Part shown: one piece after another, positions 8,246 to 17,332 of the stretch
Layout of the letters: each line of letters opens with the position of its first letter
How positions within the stretch are numbered: the stretch's first letter is position 1
Origin: Burkholderiaceae bacterium
GTDB lineage: Bacteria > Pseudomonadota > Gammaproteobacteria > Burkholderiales > Burkholderiaceae_E
Assembly: GCA_023954135.1 (NCBI GenBank)
Contig: JAMLIN010000003.1
Coordinates: 62,001 to 126,000, forward strand
DNA: 64,000 nucleotides
Direction of reading: 5' to 3'
Notes under the pieces: generated by a model
Told to the model about the DNA's origin: nothing
The model's input: only the letters and a program-made list of their open reading frames with translations
Database searches by the model: none
Program-made: the position numbers and the translations under genes

Positions 8246-8610
8246 GCATGTCTCCTGTGGTCGATCATCGGCTGGATATGACGATTCCTCGGCTTTCGCG
8301 ATCACCCCGTGGGCAGTACCGGCCGGCACCGCAGAGCGATCCGATCCTCGTTTTCGATGACAGTCTGCGGGCACGCTCGGCCCGGGTCTTGCGTCCACTG
8401 GCTGCGCTTGTCCGAAGCAACGAGGCCTGCCGGGCGCTCATGCCCTGTTTCGGAAACGCCCGACGAGGTAACCAGTTGTCGCAAGCCACCCGGCGGGCAG
8501 CTGGCTAGAGTCAATCGCGAGCCCCCGATGTCGAGTCAGGCCGGGGACTGCCAACCCCACGTGCCACACCGCTGCTGCACCGCGATATTCTCGACGCCAC
8601 CGAGGGCTCC
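8246..8610. other. 365-bp intergenic region between divergent dctP-like and acyl-CoA dehydrogenase genes
   Basis: This region should carry the promoters of the two divergent transcription units. Short open frames run through it, but none has a ribosome site plus recognisable domain content. A TAGAGT hexamer at 8506-8511 and TTGTCG at 8476-8481 are badly spaced. No convincing operator or repeat was found. Confidence 0.3.
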
Positions 8611-9819
8611 ATGCATTTTCACCACAGCGAACGCGCCATCGAGTTGCAGAGCCGCATCGCCGCATTCATGGACAAGCATGTCTACCCGGCCGAGGGCCTG
8701 TACGAAAGCCAGCTCCGAAGCGCCACCCCCGGCCACGCCCCGGCCGTGCTGGAGGAGCTCAAGCGCAAGGCACGTGAAGAGGATCTCTGGAACCTGTTCC
8801 TGCCCGGCGATCATGGTGCGGGCCTGACCAATCTGGAATACGCCCCGCTGGCCGAGATGATGGGACGTGTGATGTGGGCGAGCGAGGTATTCAACTGCTC
8901 TGCGCCGGACACCGGCAACATGGAAGTGCTGGCCCTGTACGGCAATCCCGCGCAGCAACGCCAGTGGCTCGAGCCGCTGCTCGCCGGGGAAATCCGCTCG
9001 GCCTTCTCGATGACCGAGCCGGCGGTAGCCTCCAGCGATGCGACCAACATCCAGTGCGAGATCCGCCGCGACGCAGACGAGTACGTCATCAACGGCCGCA
9101 AGTGGTACACGTCGGGAGCTTTGAACGCGGCTTGCAAGCTGCTGATCGTAATGGGCAAGACCGCCCCCGATCATCCCGACAAGCACAGGCAGCAGTCGAT
9201 GATCCTGGTGCCGATCGACACCCCCGGGGTACGCATCGTGCGCAACATGCAGGCCTTCGGCTATGAAGACGCTCCGGGCGGACACCCGGAAGTCGTCTAT
9301 GAGGATGTGCGCGTCCCGGCCTCCAACATACTGCTGGGCGAAGGGCGCGGCTTCGAGATCGCACAGGGCAGGCTGGGCCCGGGCCGCATTCACCACTGCA
9401 TGCGGCTGATCGGCTGCGCGCAACGCGCACTGGAGCTGATGTGCCGACGGGCGACGTCGCGCGTCGCCTTCGGCAAGACGCTCGGCGAGCATGGTTCGGT
9501 ACGCGAGGACATCGCCCACTCCTTCTGCGATATCGAGCAGGCGCGACTGCTTACGCTGCGAGCCGCCGACAAGATGGACCGGGAAGGCAACAAGGCCGCG
9601 CGAGACCTGATCGCGGCGGCCAAGATCGTCGTGCCGACCACAGCGGCCCGAGTGATCGACCGCGCGATCCAGATCTTCGGCGCGGCCGGCGTCTCGCAGG
9701 ACACCTTTCTGGCAGCCGCCTATGTTTACGCCCGCTTCATCCGGATCGGCGACGGCCCCGACCAGGTGCATCTGTCTGCCCTAGGCAAGCACTTGCTCAA
9801 GCAGCACGCCGACGGATGA
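8611..9819 (+). CDS. Acyl-CoA dehydrogenase, ACAD10/11-like
   Basis: A 402-residue acyl-CoA dehydrogenase with N-terminal [25 protein letters not shown], the FAD region [28 protein letters not shown], the middle-domain end [13 protein letters not shown] and the C-terminal [10 protein letters not shown], in which GPD replaces YEGT as in the ACAD10/ACAD11 group. This group is commonly encoded next to an aminoglycoside-phosphotransferase-like kinase; in some members the pair handles 4-hydroxyacyl-CoAs. Here that partner follows with an ATGA overlap but is broken (9816-10329). The dehydrogenase itself looks complete. Confidence 0.9.
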   Translation: MHFHHSERAIELQSRIAAFMDKHVYPAEGLYESQLRSATPGHAPAVLEELKRKAREEDLWNLFLPGDHGAGLTNLEYAPLAEMMGRVMWASEVFNCSAPDTGNMEVLALYGNPAQQRQWLEPLLAGEIRSAFSMTEPAVASSDATNIQCEIRRDADEYVINGRKWYTSGALNAACKLLIVMGKTAPDHPDKHRQQSMILVPIDTPGVRIVRNMQAFGYEDAPGGHPEVVYEDVRVPASNILLGEGRGFEIAQGRLGPGRIHHCMRLIGCAQRALELMCRRATSRVAFGKTLGEHGSVREDIAHSFCDIEQARLLTLRAADKMDREGNKAARDLIAAAKIVVPTTAARVIDRAIQIFGAAGVSQDTFLAAAYVYARFIRIGDGPDQVHLSALGKHLLKQHADG

Positions 9820-10329
9820 GTCGCGTCGTCAGCACGCCCCCGCTCGACCTGCCCCGCCTGCGGGCCTACCTGGAGAATCAGGTATCGGGCTTTCATGGCC
9901 CCGTCGAGGCGCAACGCCTGGTACTTCGAACGACAGCTGCGCCGCTGGACGCAGCAGTACCGCTCGGCCATGCCCCAGAGCATCCCCGAGATGGACGAGC
10001 TGATCGACGCGCTGCGCGATACGCTCCCGCAAGGCGATCATCCGACCGTGCTCATGCACGGTGACTGTCGCCTCGACAACCTGATGTTCGCTTCAGGCGA
10101 GAACCGGGTGATCGCGGTGCTCGACTGGGAGCTGTCGACGCTCGGCCATCCGCTGGCCGACCTGGGCCAGTTCCTCGGTGTACAGGAGCTGCCGCCCGAC
10201 TACCTCCTGCCTGGCCTCGCCGGCATCGATCGACACGAGCTGAACATTCCCTGCCAGCCCGAGATGGTGTCCCACTACCTGCAGGCGATGCAGTGGCCGC
10301 TGGATCAGGGCGATCTGGATCTGCGCTGA
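9816..10329 (+). pseudogene. Aminoglycoside-phosphotransferase-like kinase, internally deleted and frameshifted
   Basis: The ATG at 9816 overlaps the stop of the preceding dehydrogenase and encodes PRLRAYLENQVSGFHGPVE, the family N-terminus. Near 9915 the sequence jumps, in another frame (+1), to NAWYFERQLRRWTQQYRS, followed by the catalytic VLMHGDCRLDNLMF and VIAVLDWELSTLGHPLADL. About 130 residues, including the nucleotide-binding lobe, are missing, and the C-terminus is cut at 10329. The catalytic HGD and DWE motifs survive but the fold cannot. Deletion plus frameshift makes this a clear pseudogene. Confidence 0.8.
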
Positions 10330-10330
10330 G

Positions 10331-10615
10331 TGGACGGGCGACCGGAAGATCGGCATGAGCCGAAGCTTCGCGCTCGAATACGACCAGCACGGCGTACGCG
10401 TCAACACGGTGATGCCGGGCCTGATCCAGACCAGGCTGGCAGACGCATACGACGAAGAGTCGAAAGCGGGGCACGTCGCCCGGACGCCGGCCGGTCGCCT
10501 CGGCAGCGGGCACGACATCGGCAATGCGGTGCTCTATCTGAGCAGCAACGAGGCAAGCTTCGTGACCGGGGCCAGCCTGGTGGTCGACGGCGGCCTGGCG
10601 ATCTCGGCGACGTGA
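10331..10615 (+). pseudogene. C-terminal fragment of a short-chain dehydrogenase/reductase
   Basis: The frame reads MSRSFALEYDQHGVRVNTVMPG, then LGSGHDIGNAVLYLSSNEASFVTGASLVVDGG, the C-terminal half of a classical SDR. The Rossmann N-terminus with TGxxxGxG and the catalytic Tyr-Lys pair are absent, lost at a junction around 10340 immediately after the phosphotransferase remnant. It is probably the trace of an SDR once encoded in the same acyl-CoA operon. The 237-bp stretch 10616-10852 that follows shows nothing beyond the AraC ribosome site. Confidence 0.75.
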
Positions 10616-10852
10616 AGCGATGGAATGGCGCGGCCACACTTGCGCCGTTCGCTGCGGGAGGAAGGCCGGGTGACCATGTATGGCGTGTGAGGGATTTTCA
10701 GGCTAGATTGCGAGAACACCGATCCTGGACAATCCGCCGGTCATCAGCGCCCGCCATGCTTTGACCCGGTTGCCAGGCACCGATGAATCCCAGGGCATGA
10801 GCGCAGCGGACACACTGCTGGCCATGGCGCAAGCAGCCCAAGGAGACAATCG

Positions 10853-11689
10853 ATGGTTCTTGCGACGTCCAGCTGTCTGGCCCATCCGATGCGACCGTGC
10901 AGCAGCGCGGACCGGATGATGTGGATCACGCCGGACCGCGTGTTCTACGCTGGACTGCTCGGCAATCCTTCCGAGCATGTGCGCGGCGCGATCGTCATCT
11001 ACATTGCACTGGAGGACATGATCCACATAAGCGTCGCGGGAAGCGGATGGCGGACCACCCAGCTGGCTGTCATCCAGCCGTACGTGCCCCACAAGGTGGC
11101 CTGCGATGCCCGCCATATCGCCGTGCTGTACATCGAGCCAGAGTCCGTCGACATGGCGCGGTTGCCAGCCATGTTCGCCGGGGCGAACGGCGCGATCGAT
11201 GCACGGGGCTTTGCCGCTCATGTACGGGGCTGCCATGCCCGCATGATAGGGATGGGCCGCCATTTCGATCTGCAGCCCACGGATTTCGATCCGATGTTCT
11301 TCGGCCAGGAACTCATGCGGCCCACGCTGGACAAGCGGATCGCGCAGGTGCTGGAGCGCATCAAGAAGGACCCGTCGGCGCCCGCCAGTGCCGAAGAATG
11401 CGCCGGTCTGGTCGGCCTGTCATTCTCGCGCTTCCTGCATCTGTTCAAGGCCGAAGTCGGCGTACCCTTTCGCAGCTTCCGTACATGGCGCCGGGCGCGC
11501 AGCCTGTTGCACTACGTCAACCAGACCCGGAATCTGGCCGAAGTGGCGCTGGAGATCGGCTACCCGGACTCGACCCACTTCAGCCACTCGATACGCCAGA
11601 CCTATGGCCTCAAGCCGAGCGACATCTTCGCCGGATCGCGCAAGCTGCGCCTGATCGGCGAGCCCTTGCCCGATACGGCGATGACCTGA
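10853..11689 (+). CDS. AraC-family transcriptional regulator
   Basis: A 278-residue protein. The C-terminal ~100 residues form the double helix-turn-helix: SAEECAGLVGLSFSRFLHLFKAEVGVPFRSFRTWRRARSLL, then NLAEVALEIGYPDSTHFSHSIRQTYGLKPSDI, which is the AraC signature. The N-terminal ~170 residues are a cupin-like sensor region (MWITPDRVFYAGLLG ...) without an obvious ligand. The ATG at 10853 has AAGGAGA 6 nt upstream. Its targets may be the adjacent acyl-CoA genes, but no operator is visible. Confidence 0.88.
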   Translation: MVLATSSCLAHPMRPCSSADRMMWITPDRVFYAGLLGNPSEHVRGAIVIYIALEDMIHISVAGSGWRTTQLAVIQPYVPHKVACDARHIAVLYIEPESVDMARLPAMFAGANGAIDARGFAAHVRGCHARMIGMGRHFDLQPTDFDPMFFGQELMRPTLDKRIAQVLERIKKDPSAPASAEECAGLVGLSFSRFLHLFKAEVGVPFRSFRTWRRARSLLHYVNQTRNLAEVALEIGYPDSTHFSHSIRQTYGLKPSDIFAGSRKLRLIGEPLPDTAMT

Positions 11690-11728
11690 GCCCGGCCGGG
11701 CGCAGGCCAGGCTCGCGCGGAAGTCGGC

Positions 11729-12142
11729 TCAGGCCTCGAGCCCCAGCGCCGCGATCCCCGCCCGCGCAACCTGCGCATCCTCGGTCGACTTCACGCCGCT
11801 CACACCAACCGCACCGAGGTACTGGCCATCCTTGACGATGGGCACCCCGCCTTCCAGCATGCCCCTCAGCTCCGGCGCGCTCAGGAAGGACGCGCGCCCG
11901 CCGTTGATCATGTCCTCGTACGACTTGCTCTCGCGCCGCCCCATGGCAGCCGTGCGGGCCTTCGCCGGCGCGATGTGCGCCGAGATCGGCGCGGCGCCGT
12001 CCAGGCGCTGGAGCCAGAGCAGATGGCCGCCGTCGTCGACGATGGCGATGCTCACGGCCCAGTGGTTCTTCGCGGCTTCGGCCTCGGCGGCCTGCGCGAT
12101 CAGCTTGATATCGGCGAGTTCCAGGACGGGCTTGTTCTTCAT
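11729..12142 (-). CDS. GlcG/HbpS-family heme-binding protein
   Basis: A 137-residue protein of the DUF336/GlcG family: KNHWAVSIAIVDDGGHLLWLQRLDGA, AKARTAAMGRRESK, LEGGVPIVKDGQYLGAVGVSGV and the C-terminal EDAQVARAGIAAL. GlcG is commonly encoded in glycolate oxidase operons; relatives bind heme or cobalamin-like ligands, and its exact job is not settled. It lies downstream of the giant FAD/Fe-S oxidase on the same strand, 79 bp away, which supports a glycolate/2-hydroxyacid context. Confidence 0.85.
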   Translation of the reverse strand: MKNKPVLELADIKLIAQAAEAEAAKNHWAVSIAIVDDGGHLLWLQRLDGAAPISAHIAPAKARTAAMGRRESKSYEDMINGGRASFLSAPELRGMLEGGVPIVKDGQYLGAVGVSGVKSTEDAQVARAGIAALGLEA

Positions 12143-12184
12143 TGCGTCTGCACCTGAGTATGGAAGGTGTAATGGGAAACGAGA

Positions 12185-12208
12185 CAGGCCGGCTCGAAGC
12201 CCGGCCTG
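12185..12208 (-). terminator. Hairpin between the FAD/Fe-S oxidase and glcG-like genes
   Basis: A perfect 8-bp stem CAGGCCGG / CCGGCCTG with an 8-nt loop lies just after the oxidase stop (minus strand) and is followed by TCTCGTTT on that strand. It could be a weak terminator or an attenuator lowering expression of the downstream glcG-like gene. The tail is not a strong U-run. Confidence 0.35.
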
Positions 12209-12221
12209 CCCCGACGGTACA

Positions 12222-15200
12222 TCAGTTCACGACAAGCAGCTGTTCGAGGAGGCGGGCGACGTGGATGGCCTCCCGGCCTGCGCCATCGGCGATCTGATGG
12301 CGGCAGCTCGTTCCGTCGGCCACCACGATCGCATCGGGCCGATCGCGGATCGCCGGCAGCAGCGAGGCCTCGGCCATCGCCATGGACACCTCGTAGTGGC
12401 TGGCCTCGTAGCCGAAGCTGCCGGCCATGCCGCAGCAGGAGCTCTCGATCAGCTCGGGCGCGGCGCCGGGGATCAGCCGCAGGACATCGAGGATCGGGCT
12501 GACCGCGCCGAAGGCCTTCTGGTGGCAATGGCCATGGACCAGGATCGGCGCTTCCGCCTCCCTCAGGTTCAGGGCAAGACGCTCCACTCTCGCTTCGCGC
12601 GCGACGAACTCCTCGAACAGCAGGGCCTGCGACGCGACGAACTTCGCCGATTCCCCCAGCCCCATCACCAGCGCTTCGTCGCGCAGCGTCAGCAGACACG
12701 AGGGTTCCAGCCCGACGATCGGAATGCCGGCCGCGGCCAGCGGCGCCAGCGCCTCGACCAGCGCGCCGGCGCTCGCCTTCGCCTGCTCAACCATGCCGGT
12801 GGCAAGGTACGTCCGTCCGCAGCAGTGGTTCCCGCCTCCCCTGGTCGGGACGTGCAGGACGTATCCCGCGGCTCGCAGCACGCGCGCCGCAGCCAGTGCG
12901 TTCTCGCTCTCGAAGATGCCGTTGAACGTGTCGACGAAGAGCACGGCGACACGTTGGCCCGCGGCCGCGCGTTCCAGCGCCTGTTCGCGACCGACGAGAC
13001 CCGCCATCTCGCCCGAGCGCCAGAAGGTGTCGCTGCGCCATTCGGGCAGCGATCGACGCGCCGAGAGCCCGAGCGTCTTCTCCCCGAGCCACCTGAGCAC
13101 GGACAGCCTGTTGCGCAGGTTCGGCAGCCACGGCAGGCGACTCGCGAGAACCGCATACCGGGGCAGATTCGCGATGAGCCTGTCCTTCAGCGTATGGCCA
13201 TGCCGGGCCTTGTAGTGCGCCAGGAACTCCACCTTCATCCTGGCCATGTCGATGCCGGTCGGGCATTCACGCCGGCAGCCCTTGCAACCGACGCACAGGT
13301 CCATCGTCTCGTGCATCGCCTCGCTGGTGAAGGCATCGGGCCCGAGCTGGCCCGAGACCGCCAGGCGCAGCGTGTTGGCACGTCCCCGGGTCAGATGCTG
13401 TTCGTCGCGGGTGACCCGATAGCTCGGGCACATGGTGCCGGCGTCGAACTTGCGGCAGTGGCCGTTGTTGTTGCACATCTCCACGGCCTTGGCGAAGCCG
13501 CCGGTAACGTCGCCTCCCGTGCCGGGCTCGGTGGTCGCCTCCGTCACCGGATCGGCCTGCACGTTCCAGGCGGACCAGTCGAGCACCGGAGTGATCGGGA
13601 TCCGCCTGTAGGGCCGGTTCGTACGGGCCGGCGCGAAGCGGAACAGCGACCCGTCGTCCATCCTCGGCGGATCGACGATCTTGCCCGGATTGAAGAGCCC
13701 GTCGGGATCGAAATGCTGCTTGATCTCCCGGAACGCGGTGTTGATCGCCGGACCGAACTGCCATTCGATCCACTCCCCGCGGCACAGCCCGTCGCCATGC
13801 TCGCCGCTGAAGGCGCCGCGATACCTGCGCACCAGCTCGGCGGCCTCCTCGGCGATCGCCCGCATCTTTCCGGCGCCATCGGTGCGCATGTCGAGGATCG
13901 GCCGCACATGCAGCGTGCCGACCGACGCGTGCGCATACCAGGTGCCGCGCGTGCCATGCCTTGCGAACACCTCGGTCAGGGCGTCGGTGTATTCGGCCAG
14001 GTGCTCGAGCGGCACCGCGCAATCCTCGATGAAGCTCACCGGCTTGCCGTCGCCCCGCAGGCTCATCATGATGTTCAGGCCCGCCTTGCGCACTTCCCAC
14101 AGGTTCTTCTGCGGCGCATCCTCGGGCATTTCCACCACGCTGCCGGGCAGGCCGAGCTCGCCCATCAGGTCGACGAGCTGGCGCAGCCTGGGCAGAAGCG
14201 CCGCCTTGTCCTCCCCCGAGAACTCCACCAGCAGGATGGCGGCCGGGCGATCGATCAGCGCGGTCTCGATGGTGGACCGGAAGGCGGGATTGGCCAGGCT
14301 CAGCTCGATCATCGTGCGATCGACGAGCTCCACCGCGGTCGGCCCGAGCCTCACGATGTGCTGCGCGGATTCCATCGCCGCATGAAAGGTCGGGAAGTTC
14401 ACGACGCCGAGCACCTTCGCGCGCGGCAGCGGGCTCAGCTTGAGCGTGAGCGAACGCGTGTAGGCGAGCGTCCCTTCCGAACCGACCAGGAGCTGCGCGA
14501 GATTGACGCTGCCGTCCGCGGTGTAAGGCCGCACGCTGCGGCAGTCGAAGATGTCGAGGTTGTATCCCGCGACACGGCGCATCACCGTGGGCCAGTGCTC
14601 GTGGATCTGGGCCCGATGCCGCAACGCCAGCGAGTGAACGAACTCCGCGATGCGCGCCGTTCGCCCCGAGGCCTCGGCCACCGGACCGAAGCGCAGCAGC
14701 TCGCCGTCGGTCATCCATGCCCTGGCCCCCAGCACGTTGTGCACCATGTTGCCGTAAGCGATGGACCGCGAACCGCAGGAGTTGTTGCCGGCCATGCCGC
14801 CGAGCGTGGCCTGGGCGCTGGTCGATACATCCACCGGGTACCAGAGCCCGTGCTTGCGCAGCTCGGCGTTCAGGTGATCGAGCACGAGGCCGGGCTCGAC
14901 CTCCGCAATGCCCGCCTGCGCATCCACCGAGAGCAGCTTGCGGAAGTGCCTGGTGTTGTCGATCACCAGGGCGGCGCCGGTGGTCTGGCCGCACTGACTG
15001 GTACCCGCGCCGCGCGGCAGCACCGGCACCTTCAGCTGGCGCGCCACCTGCAGCGCGATCGCGATGTCGTCCTCGCAGACCGGCACGAACACGCCGACGG
15101 GCATGATCTGGTAGATCGACGCATCGGTGGCGTAGCGGCCGCGCGAGGCGGCATCGAACAGGACCTCGCCCCGGGTTTCCGCGCGCAAGCGGCGCGCCAG

Positions 15201-15275
15201 CGCCTGGCAGACGTCGTCCGGCGGCAATGCGGTGCCCGGCGCAGACACCAGGCGAAGGGCGGCTTCGTCGAGCAT
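12222..15275 (-). CDS. FAD-linked oxidase fused to Fe-S/CCG-domain reductase (YdiJ/GlcD-GlcF type)
   Basis: A 1017-residue fusion. Residues about 40-270 are an FAD-binding PCMH domain (VPVLPRGAGTSQCGQTTG; SAQATLGGMAGNNSCGSRS); 270-560 are the GlcD-type C-terminal FAD domain ending in NPGKIVDPPRM; about 595-670 carry two cysteine clusters (CNNNGHCRKF...CPSY and CVGCKGCRRECP) for 4Fe-4S centres; the last 250 residues carry two CCG-type segments (NHCCGRTY, SSCCGMAG). Related enzymes oxidise D-lactate, D-2-hydroxyglutarate or glycolate and pass electrons to the respiratory chain. With GlcG and an alanine/serine-glyoxylate-type aminotransferase nearby, glycolate or a similar 2-hydroxyacid is a reasonable guess. 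Confidence 0.9.
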   Translation of the reverse strand: MLDEAALRLVSAPGTALPPDDVCQALARRLRAETRGEVLFDAASRGRYATDASIYQIMPVGVFVPVCEDDIAIALQVARQLKVPVLPRGAGTSQCGQTTGAALVIDNTRHFRKLLSVDAQAGIAEVEPGLVLDHLNAELRKHGLWYPVDVSTSAQATLGGMAGNNSCGSRSIAYGNMVHNVLGARAWMTDGELLRFGPVAEASGRTARIAEFVHSLALRHRAQIHEHWPTVMRRVAGYNLDIFDCRSVRPYTADGSVNLAQLLVGSEGTLAYTRSLTLKLSPLPRAKVLGVVNFPTFHAAMESAQHIVRLGPTAVELVDRTMIELSLANPAFRSTIETALIDRPAAILLVEFSGEDKAALLPRLRQLVDLMGELGLPGSVVEMPEDAPQKNLWEVRKAGLNIMMSLRGDGKPVSFIEDCAVPLEHLAEYTDALTEVFARHGTRGTWYAHASVGTLHVRPILDMRTDGAGKMRAIAEEAAELVRRYRGAFSGEHGDGLCRGEWIEWQFGPAINTAFREIKQHFDPDGLFNPGKIVDPPRMDDGSLFRFAPARTNRPYRRIPITPVLDWSAWNVQADPVTEATTEPGTGGDVTGGFAKAVEMCNNNGHCRKFDAGTMCPSYRVTRDEQHLTRGRANTLRLAVSGQLGPDAFTSEAMHETMDLCVGCKGCRRECPTGIDMARMKVEFLAHYKARHGHTLKDRLIANLPRYAVLASRLPWLPNLRNRLSVLRWLGEKTLGLSARRSLPEWRSDTFWRSGEMAGLVGREQALERAAAGQRVAVLFVDTFNGIFESENALAAARVLRAAGYVLHVPTRGGGNHCCGRTYLATGMVEQAKASAGALVEALAPLAAAGIPIVGLEPSCLLTLRDEALVMGLGESAKFVASQALLFEEFVAREARVERLALNLREAEAPILVHGHCHQKAFGAVSPILDVLRLIPGAAPELIESSCCGMAGSFGYEASHYEVSMAMAEASLLPAIRDRPDAIVVADGTSCRHQIADGAGREAIHVARLLEQLLVVN

Positions 15276-15282
15276 CCCGGAA

Positions 15283-15972
15283 TCAGCCGTTCACGGACCT
15301 GGGGTAGATCTCGCCCGCGCGCAACAGGGCGATCACGGTGTCGCGCTTGTTCTCGAGATGGCCGACGAGCACCCGCCGCAGCGCGACCGGGTCACGCGCC
15401 TCCAGCGCTTCGATCATCTGCTCGTGCTCCCGGATGGCGCGCTTCCACTTCGCCGCATCCTGGTTCGTCCGAAAGCGCAGCGACTGCACCCGCGCATTGA
15501 TGCTGTCGTAGGTCCGGGTCAGCACCGGGTTCCTGGCAGCCCGATTGATCGCGGTATGAATCGCTGCATTGAGCCGGTAGTAGCTCGACAGGTCCTTGCG
15601 GGCGTGGCTGGCCAGCATCTCGAAATGCAGTGCGCGAATCTCGGACAGTTCCTCATCGGTGATGCGCTGCGCCGCCAGCTCGCCCGACAGACCTTCGAGG
15701 TCGGCCAGCACCTCGAAGGTCTGGAGCACGTCGGCCTCCCCCAGCCTGACGGCGACCGCGCCCCGGTTGGGCAACAGGTCGACCAGCCCCTCGGACGCCA
15801 GCAGCTTGATGGCCTCGCGCAGCGGCGTGCGCGACACCCCCAGCAGCTCGCAGAGTTCACGCTCGTTGAGCTTCGCGCCGGGCTCGATGCGCCCTTCGAT
15901 CAGCATGGTGCGCAGGCGCGTCGTCACCTGCTCATGCAGCGCCAGCCGGGTGATCTCGATGATCTGCGCCAT
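15283..15972 (-). CDS. GntR-family (FCD subfamily) transcriptional regulator
   Basis: A 229-residue regulator. The N-terminal winged helix (ALHEQVTTRLRTMLIEGRIEPGAKLNERELCELLGVSRTPLREAIKLLASEGLV) is the GntR signature; the C-terminal ~140 residues are an all-helical FCD domain with the metal/ligand-binding His residues (LNAAIHTAIN, REHEQMIEAL, VGHLENKR). FCD regulators usually sense organic acids. It ends 8 bp before the start of the oxidase gene on the same strand and is divergent from the aminotransferase, so it probably controls both. The ATG at 15972 keeps the palindromic operator outside the gene; an ATG at 15993 within the palindrome is possible. Confidence 0.9.
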   Translation of the reverse strand: MAQIIEITRLALHEQVTTRLRTMLIEGRIEPGAKLNERELCELLGVSRTPLREAIKLLASEGLVDLLPNRGAVAVRLGEADVLQTFEVLADLEGLSGELAAQRITDEELSEIRALHFEMLASHARKDLSSYYRLNAAIHTAINRAARNPVLTRTYDSINARVQSLRFRTNQDAAKWKRAIREHEQMIEALEARDPVALRRVLVGHLENKRDTVIALLRAGEIYPRSVNG

Positions 15973-15984
15973 GGGGTTCTCGTC

Positions 15985-16004
15985 AAAATGCATTTTGCAT
16001 GCAA
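15985..16004. promoter_or_regulatory. Double palindrome, probable GntR operator
   Basis: Two perfect palindromes overlap by 2 bp: AAAATGCATTTT (15985-15996) and TTGCATGCAA (15995-16004), both centred on a TGCA core. They lie in the divergent control region of the GntR and aminotransferase genes in an AT-rich stretch that stands out from the GC-rich surroundings. This fits autoregulation plus control of the divergent gene. Confidence 0.5.
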
Positions 16005-16013
16005 TTTTACGAG

Positions 16014-16019
16014 TATACT
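16014..16019 (+). promoter_or_regulatory. -10-like TATACT for the aminotransferase gene
   Basis: TATACT lies 10 bp after the palindromic operator and 74 bp before the aminotransferase ATG. No good -35 hexamer is present at 16-18 bp; the operator occupies that place, which would make binding there a direct block or an activation site. Confidence 0.35.
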
Positions 16020-16093
16020 CTGCGAATCGACATGGGGAATCTCGACCATGCATGTTTTTTGAATTCAAACCGGCCCGCCCGAAAGGAGCCGAC

Positions 16094-17332
16094 ATGCTCA
16101 CGCTCGACTTCCATCCCACCGGCCGGCACTTCCTCCAGATCCCCGGCCCCAGCCCGGTGCCCGACCGCATCCTGCGGGCGATGAGCCTGCCCACCATTGA
16201 CCATCGCGGGCCGGAGTTCGGGCCTCTCGGGCTGAAAGTCCTCGACGGGATGAAGCAGGTATTCAGGACCCGCCATCCCGTCGCGATCTATCCGTCCTCG
16301 GGCACCGGCGCCTGGGAAGCGGCCCTGTGCAACACCCTGAGCCCGGGCGACCACGTGCTGATGTACGAGACCGGCCACTTCGCCTCGCTCTGGCAGAGGC
16401 TGGCGGGCCGGCTGGGCCTGGTGACCGAATCCCTCGCCTACGCCGGCCCGGACGAGCATCTTCCCCACGCGCCGGGCTGGCGGCGCGGCGTGCAGGCCGA
16501 CATGATCGAGGAGCGCCTGCGCAGGGACACCGAAGGCAGGATCAAAGCGGTATGCGTGGTGCACAACGAGACGTCCACCGGCGTCACGTCCGACATCGCG
16601 TCGGTGCGCAAGGCCATCGATGCCGCGGGCCATCCCGCCCTGCTGATGGTGGACACCATCTCGGGACTGGCCAGCGCCGACTACCGGCATGACGAGTGGG
16701 GCGTGGACGTGGCCGTCAGCGGCTCGCAGAAGGGCCTCATGCTGCCGCCGGGCATCGGGTTCAACGCGCTCTCGCCCCGGGCCCTGGAAGCATCCAGGCG
16801 GTCGAAGCTGCCGAAGTCGTACTGGGCATGGGACGAGATCGTCGAGATGAACAAGGACGGCTACTGGCCCTACACGCCCAACACGAACCTGCTCTACGGC
16901 CTCTCGGAATCGCTGGACATGCTGCTGGCCGAGGGCCTGGAGCAGGTCTTCGCGCGCCACCAGCGCTGGGCCGCCGGCGTTCGCGCCGCGGTCGACGCCT
17001 GGGGCCTGCCGGTCCAGTGCGCCGACCCCGCCGTGTACTCGCCGGTGCTCACCGGCGTCATCACGCCCGAAGGCGTGGACGCCGATGCGCTGCGCCGGCT
17101 GATCCACACCCGCTTCGACCTCTCGCTCGGCACCGGCCTGGGCAAGCTCAAGGGCCGCATGTTCCGCATGGGTCACCTCGGCGACAGCAACGACCTCACG
17201 CTCGTGGCCATGGTGGCCGGCGTGGAGATGGGCCTGAAGCTGTCGGGCATCGCACTCGCCGGCAGTGGGGTACAGGCGACGATGGCGCACTTCTCGGCCC
17301 ACCCGGTCGACCGGGAGAAGATGTCTACCTGA
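16094..17332 (+). CDS. Alanine/serine-glyoxylate aminotransferase family protein (class V PLP)
   Basis: A 412-residue class V aminotransferase. It shows FLQIPGPSPVPDRILRAM and DHRGPEF near the N-terminus, YPSSGTGAWEAAL (PLP phosphate binding), CVVHNETSTGVTSDI, LMVDTISGLAS, and the PLP lysine in VAVSGSQKGLMLPPG. The family uses glyoxylate as amino acceptor (donor alanine or serine) to make glycine. A ribosome site AAAGGAG precedes the ATG at 16094. Its divergence from the GntR regulator and the 2-hydroxyacid oxidase suggests disposal of glyoxylate made by that oxidase. Confidence 0.92.
   Translation: MLTLDFHPTGRHFLQIPGPSPVPDRILRAMSLPTIDHRGPEFGPLGLKVLDGMKQVFRTRHPVAIYPSSGTGAWEAALCNTLSPGDHVLMYETGHFASLWQRLAGRLGLVTESLAYAGPDEHLPHAPGWRRGVQADMIEERLRRDTEGRIKAVCVVHNETSTGVTSDIASVRKAIDAAGHPALLMVDTISGLASADYRHDEWGVDVAVSGSQKGLMLPPGIGFNALSPRALEASRRSKLPKSYWAWDEIVEMNKDGYWPYTPNTNLLYGLSESLDMLLAEGLEQVFARHQRWAAGVRAAVDAWGLPVQCADPAVYSPVLTGVITPEGVDADALRRLIHTRFDLSLGTGLGKLKGRMFRMGHLGDSNDLTLVAMVAGVEMGLKLSGIALAGSGVQATMAHFSAHPVDREKMST

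Noticed and set aside
12222..15500. A 1222-residue open frame on the plus strand opposite the FAD/Fe-S oxidase
   Set aside because: It mirrors the real minus-strand gene, has no known domain and a composition typical of antisense frames.
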